Below are positions 8,162 to 16,229 of a stretch of DNA of 64,000 nt, one piece after another. The DNA is from Flavobacteriales bacterium (GTDB lineage: Bacteria > Bacteroidota > Bacteroidia > Flavobacteriales_G > Salibacteraceae), in contig JABMOM010000020.1 of assembly GCA_013204105.1 (NCBI GenBank), forward strand, positions 1 through 64,000. Reading direction: 5' to 3'. A model generated the notes under the pieces. The model worked only from the letters and a program-made list of their open reading frames with translations, made no database searches and was not told the origin of the DNA. The position numbers and the translations under genes are program-made. How positions within the stretch are numbered: position 1 is the first letter of the stretch; the number at the start of each line of letters is the position of its first letter.

Positions 8162-8677
8162 TCAGGGCGCCATTTCTAGAGAGCGTGCTAACGCCTTATC
8201 TACATTCGACTGATAGAGGTTGGTCCAATCCCGATAGATGTCTTGCATGATCATGCTGTTCCTGGATCTATCGGTTTTCGCTGGCGGTCCTTGTCCAAGC
8301 ACTTTCTGAGCTGAACCCGCTGGAAAGTCGAATTCATAGGTCGCCCACACTTTGTACAGATGCTCCTCGGTGTATTGAATGCACACGCGGTATTGTGCGT
8401 AATACCACAAGGGAGTGGTGGTGTTTCTTATCTCATACAATTGGCGATCAGGATTGTAGGTTATTCCACCCCCGTGTGCTTCACTGATCTCGTCTAGCAA
8501 GATTTCCGGTATCCCAGTGTATCTAAAATACAGGTATGGGTCGTAATACTCTTGTTCAGGAGTGCCCGTGAAGAAGATGACCTTATTGAAGGGCACCCCC
8601 TCATCTGGAGGGTTGCCCTGGGCGAAAGAAGTGAGGGCTGTGGGAAGCAGCAACAGTATGATGAGCCAGTTTTTCAT
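8162..8677 (-). CDS. Exported protein of unknown function
   Basis: I do not recognise this family. ATG 8677 gives 171 aa beginning MKNWLIILLLLPTALTSFAQ, a clear signal peptide; the longer frame to 8851 runs antiparallel to nothing useful and overlaps the upstream bestrophin gene, so it is rejected. The mature part is rich in aromatic residues (EYYDPYLYFRYTG, TTPLWYYAQYRVCIQY) with a single Cys, consistent with a small soluble periplasmic beta-rich domain. It follows the bestrophin gene by 20 nt and is probably co-transcribed; it converges with lipA with a 3-nt gap. Confidence 0.7.
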   Translation of the reverse strand: MKNWLIILLLLPTALTSFAQGNPPDEGVPFNKVIFFTGTPEQEYYDPYLYFRYTGIPEILLDEISEAHGGGITYNPDRQLYEIRNTTTPLWYYAQYRVCIQYTEEHLYKVWATYEFDFPAGSAQKVLGQGPPAKTDRSRNSMIMQDIYRDWTNLYQSNVDKALARSLEMAP

Positions 8678-8697
8678 GAGCGTGCTGTACACAAATG

Positions 8698-9540
8698 TCA
8701 TACCTCTTTTAAGTTCCTTTCGATGGTCTCCGCCAGCTCGTCGGTTGGGAGGTCGTCCGTATCCGATCCAAAAGGATCCTCGATCGACTCTGCGATTAAC
8801 TCTAGGCTGGCCAAGGTGTAAAAGGTGAATGCTGCCACAAGCGTGGTCCAATAGCCAAAAGAAGCACCCAGTCCAATTGGCATCGTGACGATGTAAACAA
8901 AGATGAATTTCTTGATGAAGATGTTGTAGTTGTAGGGAATGGGCGTTTTCTTGATCCGCTCACAGGCTCCGCAAATGTCTGTGAACCGATTGACGTCCTC
9001 GAGCATCGCAAGTTCCTGAGCCGTATTGATCTCTGTCGCTTTTAACTCCGATTGCATTTGCAAGGCTATGGCGTTTGGTATGTGTTCCATCTTCCCGCTG
9101 ATGCGCTTTATTTCCACTTGAATTTCGCTAGGGAGCAGGGTGTAGTCTGCTTCTCGGAGGTGTTCTTTCAAAGCGTAAGGATAGAGCATGTTGAGCCGAA
9201 TCATTCTGACTTGGGCAGATTCATCGCTCACGTAGGTGCGAATCTTGAACGAGTAATTCCGTGCGACGTTCACCAAGGCACCCCACTGTTTCCTTCCTTC
9301 CCACCAACGCTCATAGGCCGTGTTGGTTCTAAAAACCAACAACAAGGAGATGACGAAGCCAAGTAAGCTATGCATCACAGAACTGGAGAAGGTAGTGAAG
9401 AATACTTCCTGCTCGAGGTAGACGATGATGCCGCTGTAGATGGCCACCGATAGAATCACCCAAAACAACTTGCGGAATGTATCGCTCTTGTGAAAATGAA
9501 AAATGAGGCCAAACCAGTCCTTGGGATTGTAATGAATCAT
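8698..9540 (-). CDS. Bestrophin-like (UPF0187/RFP-TM) anion channel
   Basis: A 280-aa membrane protein of the bacterial bestrophin homologue family, homologous to eukaryotic Ca-activated chloride channels; bacterial members form pentamers whose ion selectivity varies. Signatures include the N-terminal MIHYNPKDWF segment, LLGFVISLLLVFRTNTAYERWWEGRKQWGALV split across the first membrane hairpin, ACERIKKTPIPYNYNIF, and the C-terminal ESIEDPFGSDTDDLP. The start is ATG 9540: the alternative TTG at 9549 overlaps the -7 element. It probably forms a two-gene unit with the exported protein gene downstream. Confidence 0.92.
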   Translation of the reverse strand: MIHYNPKDWFGLIFHFHKSDTFRKLFWVILSVAIYSGIIVYLEQEVFFTTFSSSVMHSLLGFVISLLLVFRTNTAYERWWEGRKQWGALVNVARNYSFKIRTYVSDESAQVRMIRLNMLYPYALKEHLREADYTLLPSEIQVEIKRISGKMEHIPNAIALQMQSELKATEINTAQELAMLEDVNRFTDICGACERIKKTPIPYNYNIFIKKFIFVYIVTMPIGLGASFGYWTTLVAAFTFYTLASLELIAESIEDPFGSDTDDLPTDELAETIERNLKEV

Positions 9541-9546
9541 AAGCGG

Positions 9547-9554
9547 CAAATATA
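9547..9554 (-). promoter_or_regulatory. Candidate -7 element for bestrophin gene
   Basis: Reads TATATTTG on the minus strand, identical to the element before THX, 6 nt before ATG 9540; the leader would be very short. It helps to exclude the upstream TTG start. Confidence 0.4.
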
Positions 9555-9644
9555 AACGAAGCGGCAGCGGAGTGGATGGAAGTCAACGCCTTCATTCGAG
9601 GCAATCCTGCTCGCTTAAACAAGGTGAGTTAAACTTGCCAATAC

Positions 9645-9652
9645 TACCTTTG
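9645..9652 (+). promoter_or_regulatory. Candidate -7 element for pepT
   Basis: TACCTTTG, identical to the element before nnr, 20 nt upstream of the pepT ATG. No clear -33 partner. Confidence 0.35.
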
Positions 9653-9672
9653 ACCGCAAATACGGCAACGCC

Positions 9673-10914
9673 ATGGAATACGATTTTACCGCCCTAGACC
9701 GCTTTTTACGCTACGTTCAGATCGATACCCAATCAGACCCGCATGCTGAGACCACCCCTTCTACTGAAAAGCAGAAAGACCTCAGCCGATTGCTCGTAAA
9801 AGAGTTGTTAGCGATAGGCATCGTGGATGCTGAAATGGATGAACACGGCTACGTATACGCGACCATTCCTGCCAATACTGAAAAGCAAGTGCCGGTGATT
9901 TGTTTCTGCTCCCACGTAGACACTTCTCCAGAGAGCAGCGGGGCAAACGTGAAGCCGATCATTCACAAGAACTATCAAGGGGGTACCATTACGCTTCCTG
10001 CCGATCCTAATATCAAGATCGATCCAGAAGCACATCCAGAATTGAAAAAGAAGATCGGAAACGACATCATCACGGCGGATGGCACAACCTTGTTAGGCGC
10101 GGACAATAAGGCGGGCGTCGCTGCCATCATGGATGTAGCCCACTATTTCTCTAAACACCCTGAGGTCAAGCACGGCGCCATCAGAATTCTGTTCACTCCA
10201 GATGAAGAGATCGGCAGAGGAGCCGATAAGGTAGATGTGAAAAAACTAGGGGCGGAATTCGGTTATACAGTAGATGGTGAGGCATTGGGGTCGTTTGAAG
10301 ACGAAACCTTCAGCGCAGACATGGTCAACATTACCATTGAAGGGGTCAATTTTCATCCAGGATTTGCCAAAGGCAAGTTGGAAAGCGCCCTGAAGGCTGC
10401 TTCGGAGTTAATAGCTGCCCTTCCAAAAGACACATGGTCTCCGGAAACTACGGATGGTCGTGAAGGCTTTGTGCATCCCTATGAAATGAAAGCGGGGATC
10501 GAAAAAGCCGAGCTTACGTTTATCATTCGCTCCTTTGAAGACGCCGTGCTGAGCGAATATGAGCGGCAATTAGAGACTACCTTGATCGATGTAATGCGCC
10601 GCTTTCCGAAGTCGACCTACAGCTTCGAGGTAAAGGAGCAATACCGAAACATGAAGAACGTGGTCAACGCGTGTCCTCAGGTGAGCGAATACGCCATTGC
10701 CGCCATCGAACGATCCGGTCTGGAGCCGATCACCGGTAGCATACGCGGAGGAACAGATGGCTCAAAGCTCTCCTTCATGGGGCTTCCATGTCCTAATATC
10801 TTCGCCGGCGAACATAGCTTTCACAGCAAGATGGAATGGGCTAGCGTGCAAGACATGCAGAAGGCCGTAGAAACGCTTGTCAACTTGGCTTGCATCTGGG
10901 AAGAGCGCAGCTAA
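9673..10914 (+). CDS. pepT: Peptidase T (tripeptide aminopeptidase)
   Basis: A cytoplasmic di-zinc M20 aminopeptidase that removes the N-terminal residue of tripeptides. Metal-site motifs are visible in order: FCSHVDTSPE (His-x-Asp), GADNKAGVAA (bridging Asp), FTPDEEIGRGAD (catalytic and ligand Glu), TVDGEALGS, and the C-terminal FAGEHSFHSKMEW (His ligand). The dimerisation insert typical of M20 lies between. The 413-aa length matches the family. It is single, with a candidate promoter upstream, and converges with the YjdM-like gene 8 nt after its stop. Confidence 0.96.
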   Translation: MEYDFTALDRFLRYVQIDTQSDPHAETTPSTEKQKDLSRLLVKELLAIGIVDAEMDEHGYVYATIPANTEKQVPVICFCSHVDTSPESSGANVKPIIHKNYQGGTITLPADPNIKIDPEAHPELKKKIGNDIITADGTTLLGADNKAGVAAIMDVAHYFSKHPEVKHGAIRILFTPDEEIGRGADKVDVKKLGAEFGYTVDGEALGSFEDETFSADMVNITIEGVNFHPGFAKGKLESALKAASELIAALPKDTWSPETTDGREGFVHPYEMKAGIEKAELTFIIRSFEDAVLSEYERQLETTLIDVMRRFPKSTYSFEVKEQYRNMKNVVNACPQVSEYAIAAIERSGLEPITGSIRGGTDGSKLSFMGLPCPNIFAGEHSFHSKMEWASVQDMQKAVETLVNLACIWEERS

Positions 10915-10922
10915 GACAGGTC

Positions 10923-11258
10923 CTAGGCTTTCTTCACGAATTCTGACTTCAACTCCATGGAGCCAAAGCCGTCTACCTTACAGGATATGTTGTGATCTCC
11001 TTCGGTCAAGCGGATGTTTTTGACTTTGGTGCCAGCTTTGATCGGCTTCGGAGCTCCTTTCACGGGGAGGTTCTTGATTACAATTACGCTGTCTCCATCC
11101 TGCAATGGATTGCCGGAGGCGTCCAAGGCTTCGATGCCTCCGCTTTCAGTCACATTAGTTGGATCCCACTCATGCCCGCACTCCGGACACATCATCAGAG
11201 ATTCCATCGGGTAGCCGTACGGTGAGCTGCACTTAGGGCAGGCTTGAGTATCAGACAT
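10923..11258 (-). CDS. yjdM: YjdM/PhnA-family zinc-ribbon protein
   Basis: A 111-aa protein with an N-terminal zinc ribbon (CPKCSS...[10 protein letters not shown]) and a C-terminal SH3-like PhnA domain ([17 protein letters not shown], then [12 protein letters not shown]). Often annotated as an alkylphosphonate uptake or utilization protein, but no phn genes are present and the family name is historical; the function is not established. The start overlaps the end of the upstream GNAT gene by 8 nt (11251-11258), so the two are probably translationally linked. Confidence 0.88.
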   Translation of the reverse strand: MSDTQACPKCSSPYGYPMESLMMCPECGHEWDPTNVTESGGIEALDASGNPLQDGDSVIVIKNLPVKGAPKPIKAGTKVKNIRLTEGDHNISCKVDGFGSMELKSEFVKKA

Positions 11259-11793
11259 TTATATGGGGTGGTTTTGTTTGCCAATCTGCGCGTTGCAGGG
11301 AGTATAGTTGTTGTGGAATTCCATGCATGATCAATTCTTCTTCAAGCGCAAAGCCAAGTTTGGTAAGCACGTTTGCTGAGGCAGCATTCTCGGGTAGGAT
11401 GGTCGCTATTATTTCTTCTAAGTCTAGGTCTTCAAAGCCAAATTGCAATGAAGCCACGCCAGCCTCGGTTGCCAGGCCTTGTCCCCAATGCGCCTTAGTC
11501 AGCCGATAACCCAAGTCTACGCGACCTAAGTCTTGCATATACTTGAGTCCGGTAAATCCAATGAACTTGCCATCACTTTTAAGTTCCATTGCAAACCTGC
11601 CGTACCCATACGTTTCATAGTCCTTCAAGGGACCTTTTGAGATGATTTGCTCTACGTGTTCTCGGGTTTTCACCCCACCGTCATGGGTGTAGCGATTGAC
11701 ATCCGGGTCTTGCTCCATGACATAAGATGCTTCCACATCGTCCATTGTAAAAGGACGGAGGAGTAAGCGCGATGTTTCAATTCGTTTTTTCAT
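11251..11793 (-). CDS. GNAT-family N-acetyltransferase (RimJ-like)
   Basis: A 180-aa acetyl-CoA-dependent acetyltransferase of the RimJ/RimL-like subgroup. Visible features are the opening [14 protein letters not shown], the YLxK-like [11 protein letters not shown] strand equivalent (residues ~75-87), and the acetyl-CoA loop [19 protein letters not shown], followed by the conserved [17 protein letters not shown] (Asn-Ala-S/A-x-x-V-xxKxGF). The substrate is unknown; this subgroup modifies protein N termini, amino acids or antibiotics. It overlaps the YjdM-like gene by 8 nt and is read in the same direction. Confidence 0.88.
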   Translation of the reverse strand: MKKRIETSRLLLRPFTMDDVEASYVMEQDPDVNRYTHDGGVKTREHVEQIISKGPLKDYETYGYGRFAMELKSDGKFIGFTGLKYMQDLGRVDLGYRLTKAHWGQGLATEAGVASLQFGFEDLDLEEIIATILPENAASANVLTKLGFALEEELIMHGIPQQLYSLQRADWQTKPPHINV

Positions 11794-11887
11794 CTAATCG
11801 CTTTAGATAAACATTGTTAGTGCGACTCAAAGAAGAGGCTACAGCCACGCTTAGGATGCGGCTATGAAGGGATAGCCGAAAACGAAA

Positions 11888-13036
11888 TTACAATTGTTCC
11901 ACACGTTTTCCAGCAAAAAGACTGTAGCCATTCAAACGGCATTCTATGGAGCCGTTAAAGACTTTGTACTTGTGATCTGGCTTAAGCCCGATTCGCTTAA
12001 GAGCCCTGAGGTTCCCACTGATAATCCAAAGTTGGTTGCCAGGAAAATGGTGTTTCAATCGAAACCCGACATCGTGGTAGAAAGGAGGCATGTCATCTTC
12101 TTCCTCCAAGCGTTCGCCGTAGGGCGGATTCATGAAGATATAGGCGGGTACATCGAGAGGATCGGAGCTTAGAAAATCTTGTTTCTCAAAGGTGATGTGT
12201 TCGATTACGGCAGCACGGCTCGCATTCCGCTTCGCGGTAGCTATATTTTGAGCGTTGATGTCTCGAGCGATGATCTGTGTTTTGGGAGATGTGATCTCCA
12301 TTCTGAGCTGGTGCTTCAGTTGCTTAAAAAGTCCTTCATCGAAATCGCCCCAATGCTCAAATCCAAATTTTCGGAACAGACCAGGTGCGGTGTTAGTGGC
12401 AATCAAGGCTGCTTCAATGGGAATAGTCCCTGAACCAGTCATGGCGTCGAGCAGTGGCATTTCTTGGTTCCAGCCTGAAAGCATTACCGTGGCTGCCGCT
12501 AAACACTCGCTCATCGGAGCGTCATTGCTTTCGGTTCGGTAACCGCGCTTTTCTAAGCTGTCTCCCGAACTGTCAAGGGAAATGGTTACGTCGGTATCAG
12601 AAATGTGCAGGTTGATCCGCACATTCGGGTTGTGCGTATTGACGTTGGGTCGTTCCTGTGTTTCTTCCTTGAATTGATCTACAATGGCGTCCTTCACCTT
12701 GAGTGCGGCGTATTGGGAATGTCGAAAACGCGTGCCATTCACGGTACTATCGATGGCAAAAGACTGATCGAGACGCAGGTACTTCTTCCAACTGATCTTC
12801 TGTGCCATTGTGTAAAGGTGACGATCGTTGTGTGCGGTGAAAGAAGAGATGGGGACAAGGATCCGAAGGATACTTCGACTACAGAGATTGGCCTTGTAGA
12901 GAAGGGTTTGATCGCCCTCGAAGCTTACGATACGATTGCCTTTGACCAGTTTGGTGGCTCCCAGCTGGGTCAATTCTTGTACTGCAAGGTCTTCCAAGCC
13001 GTAGAGCGTCTTTGCGGAAAAAGTTTGCTTTGCCAT
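11888..13036 (-). CDS. THUMP-domain class I SAM-dependent rRNA methyltransferase (RlmL-like)
   Basis: An N-terminal ferredoxin-like/THUMP region (about residues 1-160) is followed by a Rossmann methyltransferase domain. The N-methylation motif is MNPPYGERL (NPPY, about residue 300), and the SAM loop region is LDAMTGSGTIPIEAAL. E. coli RlmL methylates 23S rRNA G2445 (m2G) and is fused to RlmK; this 382-aa protein corresponds to the RlmL half only, as in most Bacteroidota. The target base is inferred from family. The gene is single, divergent from yebC, with 191 nt between the starts. Confidence 0.9.
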   Translation of the reverse strand: MAKQTFSAKTLYGLEDLAVQELTQLGATKLVKGNRIVSFEGDQTLLYKANLCSRSILRILVPISSFTAHNDRHLYTMAQKISWKKYLRLDQSFAIDSTVNGTRFRHSQYAALKVKDAIVDQFKEETQERPNVNTHNPNVRINLHISDTDVTISLDSSGDSLEKRGYRTESNDAPMSECLAAATVMLSGWNQEMPLLDAMTGSGTIPIEAALIATNTAPGLFRKFGFEHWGDFDEGLFKQLKHQLRMEITSPKTQIIARDINAQNIATAKRNASRAAVIEHITFEKQDFLSSDPLDVPAYIFMNPPYGERLEEEDDMPPFYHDVGFRLKHHFPGNQLWIISGNLRALKRIGLKPDHKYKVFNGSIECRLNGYSLFAGKRVEQL

Positions 13037-13227
13037 TAGGGTGCAATGATACCCCCATTATCCGTGATTAACGGTGAATAGGAGTAGAATAAGGTTCCAA
13101 AGGCGTCTCACAAATCGACGATGGGCGAATCCACTTCTACTTGTCTTCCAAGTATTCTCGTCTCAATTTGTAAGCGCATCCTCTGAACGTTGCATTAATT
13201 ATTTTCGCGACAACAATCCGAAACAAG

Positions 13228-13938
13228 ATGGGAAGAGCATTTGAATACCGCAGAGCAGCCAAAGAGAAACGATGGGATAAGATGTCGCGCATCTTTCCGA
13301 AATTGGCAAAGGCGATTACCATGGCTGCAAAGGAAGGAGGAACGGATCCCGACGTGAATGCTTCATTGCGCACCGCCATCCAAAACGCGAAGGCGCAGAA
13401 CATGCCCAAAGACAACATCGAATCGGCAGTCAAGCGCGCTGAGGGTAAGGATGCTGCAGATTTTACAGAAATCAACTACGAGGGGAAAGGCCCCCACGGC
13501 GTACTGGTTTTTGTTGAATGTGCCACAGACAACACCGTGCGTACCGTCGCAAACGTGAAGCACTATTTTACAAAGTCGGGCGGCAGCTTGGTTCCTACAG
13601 GATCGCTCGAATTCATGTTCAATCGCAAAGCGGTATTCCAATTCTTGAAAACCGAGGAAATGGACTTGGAAGAATTGGAGTTTGAACTCATCGATGCCGG
13701 ATTGGAAGAAATCATCGAAAACGAAGGCGTGCTATACGCTTATTCTGACTACACGAACTTTGGTTCCATGGGTGATGCCCTTGAAGCAAAGGGGGTCGAA
13801 GTGGAGAAGGCGAACCTGCAACGCATCCCGAGTTCTCCGGTCGACTTTTCCGAAGAGCAATTGGAAGAAATTGAAAAGATGTTGGACAAGATGGAAGAGG
13901 ATGATGACGTCCAAGCCGTCTATACGAACATCTCTTAA
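13228..13938 (+). CDS. yebC: YebC/PmpR (TACO1) family protein
   Basis: A 236-aa protein starting [20 protein letters not shown], followed by the family signatures ANFGKM-like [31 protein letters not shown], and [19 protein letters not shown]. YebC proteins have been described as transcription regulators and, more recently, as factors relieving ribosome stalling at proline stretches; TACO1 is the mitochondrial relative. The start matches the conserved N terminus. Single gene; the convergent ABM monooxygenase gene ends 63 nt downstream. Confidence 0.95.
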   Translation: MGRAFEYRRAAKEKRWDKMSRIFPKLAKAITMAAKEGGTDPDVNASLRTAIQNAKAQNMPKDNIESAVKRAEGKDAADFTEINYEGKGPHGVLVFVECATDNTVRTVANVKHYFTKSGGSLVPTGSLEFMFNRKAVFQFLKTEEMDLEELEFELIDAGLEEIIENEGVLYAYSDYTNFGSMGDALEAKGVEVEKANLQRIPSSPVDFSEEQLEEIEKMLDKMEEDDDVQAVYTNIS

Positions 13939-14001
13939 TTACAGGAACTCTACAACTGACCTATGAGTTTAGCTGAAGGAGTTTAAATTCTTGATAAAGA
14001 A

Positions 14002-14322
14002 TTACTTAAAACGTTGATCTCTCGTTAAATTTTTAACGCTTTCGATAGCGTGAAGGGTCTTGATTTCCACACAAGCATTGCGCATCTGTTCCCTCCATTT
14101 GTTCGCGGTTTCTGGCATGTTTCCTCCTGAAGTTTCCCATGTCTGTTGGTCCGGCCATTGGGCATAGGCGATAAAGTGAAGCGGATCTTCTGTGGAGCGA
14201 TGCAGGTGGGAACCCAAACTTCCTTCGTATTGGTAAATGAGCTCCGTCAGCTGCTCCCAAGCCTCGATGAATACTTCTACTTGTCCTTCCTTCGCTGTAA
14301 ACTGATAAATGGCTACAAACAT
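14002..14322 (-). CDS. Antibiotic-biosynthesis-monooxygenase (ABM) domain protein
   Basis: A 106-aa single-domain dimeric alpha-beta barrel protein. MFVAIYQFTAKEGQVEVFIEAW at the N terminus and GSLGSHLHRSTEDP followed by FIAYAQWPDQQTWE are typical of ABM-domain proteins. Members include small cofactor-free monooxygenases and heme-degrading enzymes, but the catalytic residues of either cannot be assigned here. The gene starts 6 nt after the stop of the VOC gene on the same strand, so they form a two-gene unit. Confidence 0.8.
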   Translation of the reverse strand: MFVAIYQFTAKEGQVEVFIEAWEQLTELIYQYEGSLGSHLHRSTEDPLHFIAYAQWPDQQTWETSGGNMPETANKWREQMRNACVEIKTLHAIESVKNLTRDQRFK

Positions 14323-14328
14323 GCGTGT

Positions 14329-14748
14329 CTATTTTGCAAACAGTTGATTGTCATCTTGAAAAGCCTTGAATTCTAAGGCATTGCCCGAAGGGTCTAAGAA
14401 GAACATGGTGGCTTGTTCTCCTACTTGTCCTTTGAACCGAACGTAAGGTTCTATTACAAATTCTATCCCAGCCGAGCTCAGTCGCTGGGCGAGCGCCTCC
14501 CAATCTTCCATGCTAAGTACAACGCCGAAGTGCGGAACAGGAACATCGTATCCGTCTACCGGATTAGAGCTGGCTTCGCCTGCTTTTGCAGGGGATACGT
14601 GCAAAACAACCTGATGTCCGTAGAGGTTCATGTCTACCCAATGATCGCTTGCACGCCCTTCTTTGCAACCTAAGATTTCGCGGTAGAAGCTTCGGGTCTC
14701 TGCGATCTCACGTACTGGAATGGCGAGGTGGAAAGGACGGATGTTCAT
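14329..14748 (-). CDS. VOC-family (glyoxalase/bleomycin-resistance fold) protein
   Basis: A 139-aa protein with two beta-alpha-beta-beta-beta modules. It starts [20 protein letters not shown] and ends with [15 protein letters not shown], the usual VOC metal-ligand Glu strand; a His in the first strand (FHLAIPV) and one in [10 protein letters not shown] complete a plausible metal site. ATG 14748 is preferred to the in-frame ATG at 14757 because it places the first strand normally. The reaction is unknown: this fold covers glyoxalases, dioxygenases and resistance proteins. Co-directional and near-overlapping with the ABM gene. Confidence 0.82.
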   Translation of the reverse strand: MNIRPFHLAIPVREIAETRSFYREILGCKEGRASDHWVDMNLYGHQVVLHVSPAKAGEASSNPVDGYDVPVPHFGVVLSMEDWEALAQRLSSAGIEFVIEPYVRFKGQVGEQATMFFLDPSGNALEFKAFQDDNQLFAK

Positions 14749-14815
14749 TGCATGCATTTTTTACTCGACGGGTGAGCGTTTTCAAAGCGAAAGATACAAT
14801 GGAACGGACAGATCA

Positions 14816-16219
14816 TCATTCGGTGAAGTAGCACTTGGGTTCCTTGCGTTTCTTCTGCTTCTGTCTGCGCCGAGGGGCTTTGTAGTAACGCGTACAGAAA
14901 CCATATCCCGGCCCCAATCGATTGGCTGGTGTGATCCAGCCGTCGGGGGAAAGCACATAGCGTTCGCCTTGAATGATGAGAGAATCGTTCCCAATCATCG
15001 CGCTCACATCGTACAATTCACCATTCTCCCAATGCAGGCTTCCTCCCGTTTTCCATGCGAGGTTGAGGTATTGGTGATTGATGCCTTTCCGAGTGTCTGT
15101 GAGGATGATGTGGATGGGGCGATCAAGGCACTGCAGCATCAGGAAGTCCCGAATGCAACTTCTGTTGTCTGCTACCAAGATGACCTCGTTCGCGTCAGGA
15201 AAAGCATTGATTCCAGTCACGAGGGCTTCAATATCGTTCTCAGGACTGTCGCCACCGTTGCCTTTGTTCTTTACCTTATTGAAGAGTTTAATGGGTTTGG
15301 TCACAGGAGAGGCGTCTGATGTATAGATACCGCCAGTATATCCGGGTATTTTTTTCTTCGTTTTTTTCTTATCTCCATCGTTGAAGAGCGCAACGTGCTC
15401 GATACCGCTCTCATCTTCGTGCAGCGCGTGCCACAAGATGACTTCTGAACCATGTCCGTACATGCTTCCGGTCCAATCAATGACGACCAGCGCGTTCGAC
15501 CACTCAGGGTGATCTCGGAAGGCATTGAATACAGTAGAGTCCATTACATAACGCTGTTGTACCATAAAGCGCTTGATCTTTTTAACGGCCACTCGATTTT
15601 GCTCGGTTGATGGGGTAGCCGGGAGCTCCTCAATTTCCGAAAATTCCTCTTTTTCTTCTGTGTCAGCTTCATCATCCCTTACCGGTCGATATCCCAATTC
15701 CATTCCATGAAAAAGCTGCATTGCTTCAAATTCATTGTCGCAAGCGGTTTGAAGCGTAATGGAAAATGTGACCGCATCGCTATTGAAGCGTGGGTCAAGT
15801 GAGAAAAGGGCCTCCAGTCGCTTCGCCAAGAGCCAATGGTAGTCGGTAAGCCAGAAAGAACGCTCCTTCGGGTACTTGGTGAAAATGATATTGACCGATG
15901 TAGGCACCACGCTATCGCCCTGTGGGGGCCAATCGTCGTTTTGAAACACGTACGAAGCGTATCCATTCTCCAATACAATCGTTTGTTCTTTTTCCTTTGC
16001 CTTGTAGATTTCAATCTCTTGAATGGGAAAAGTAGATTCAAACAAGGCGCGATATGCAGCAGGGTTCGAAAGCGCTCCTTCCGGAAAGCGCGTTTGCGCG
16101 AGCAGGCTTTCAGCGTAGAGCGCTGAACCAAAGAGGAATATGACGGTTGCAATAATGCGCACGGAAAAGGAAACGTAAAAGTGCTTGTAAATTGTTTCTT
16201 TGATGCGCGAAAATGACAC
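14816..16219 (-). CDS. Exported VWA-like (MIDAS) protein
   Basis: A protein of up to 467 aa. No ATG opens the frame: the start is GTG, either at 16219 or at 16162. The latter puts VRIIATVIFLFGSALYAES right at the N terminus as a clean signal peptide and is probably correct. The second half has a von Willebrand A pattern: ALVVIDWTGSMYGHG (MIDAS, D-x-T-x-S form), a Gly-rich NKGNGGDSPENDIEAL segment, EVILVADN, and IHIILTDTRKG. VWA domains bind metal and mediate protein contacts. The C terminus is Arg/Lys-rich. It is divergent from the PIG-L gene, with 10-67 nt between the starts. Confidence 0.72.
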   Translation of the reverse strand: MSFSRIKETIYKHFYVSFSVRIIATVIFLFGSALYAESLLAQTRFPEGALSNPAAYRALFESTFPIQEIEIYKAKEKEQTIVLENGYASYVFQNDDWPPQGDSVVPTSVNIIFTKYPKERSFWLTDYHWLLAKRLEALFSLDPRFNSDAVTFSITLQTACDNEFEAMQLFHGMELGYRPVRDDEADTEEKEEFSEIEELPATPSTEQNRVAVKKIKRFMVQQRYVMDSTVFNAFRDHPEWSNALVVIDWTGSMYGHGSEVILWHALHEDESGIEHVALFNDGDKKKTKKKIPGYTGGIYTSDASPVTKPIKLFNKVKNKGNGGDSPENDIEALVTGINAFPDANEVILVADNRSCIRDFLMLQCLDRPIHIILTDTRKGINHQYLNLAWKTGGSLHWENGELYDVSAMIGNDSLIIQGERYVLSPDGWITPANRLGPGYGFCTRYYKAPRRRQKQKKRKEPKCYFTE

Positions 16220-16229
16220 TTTAGAAAGA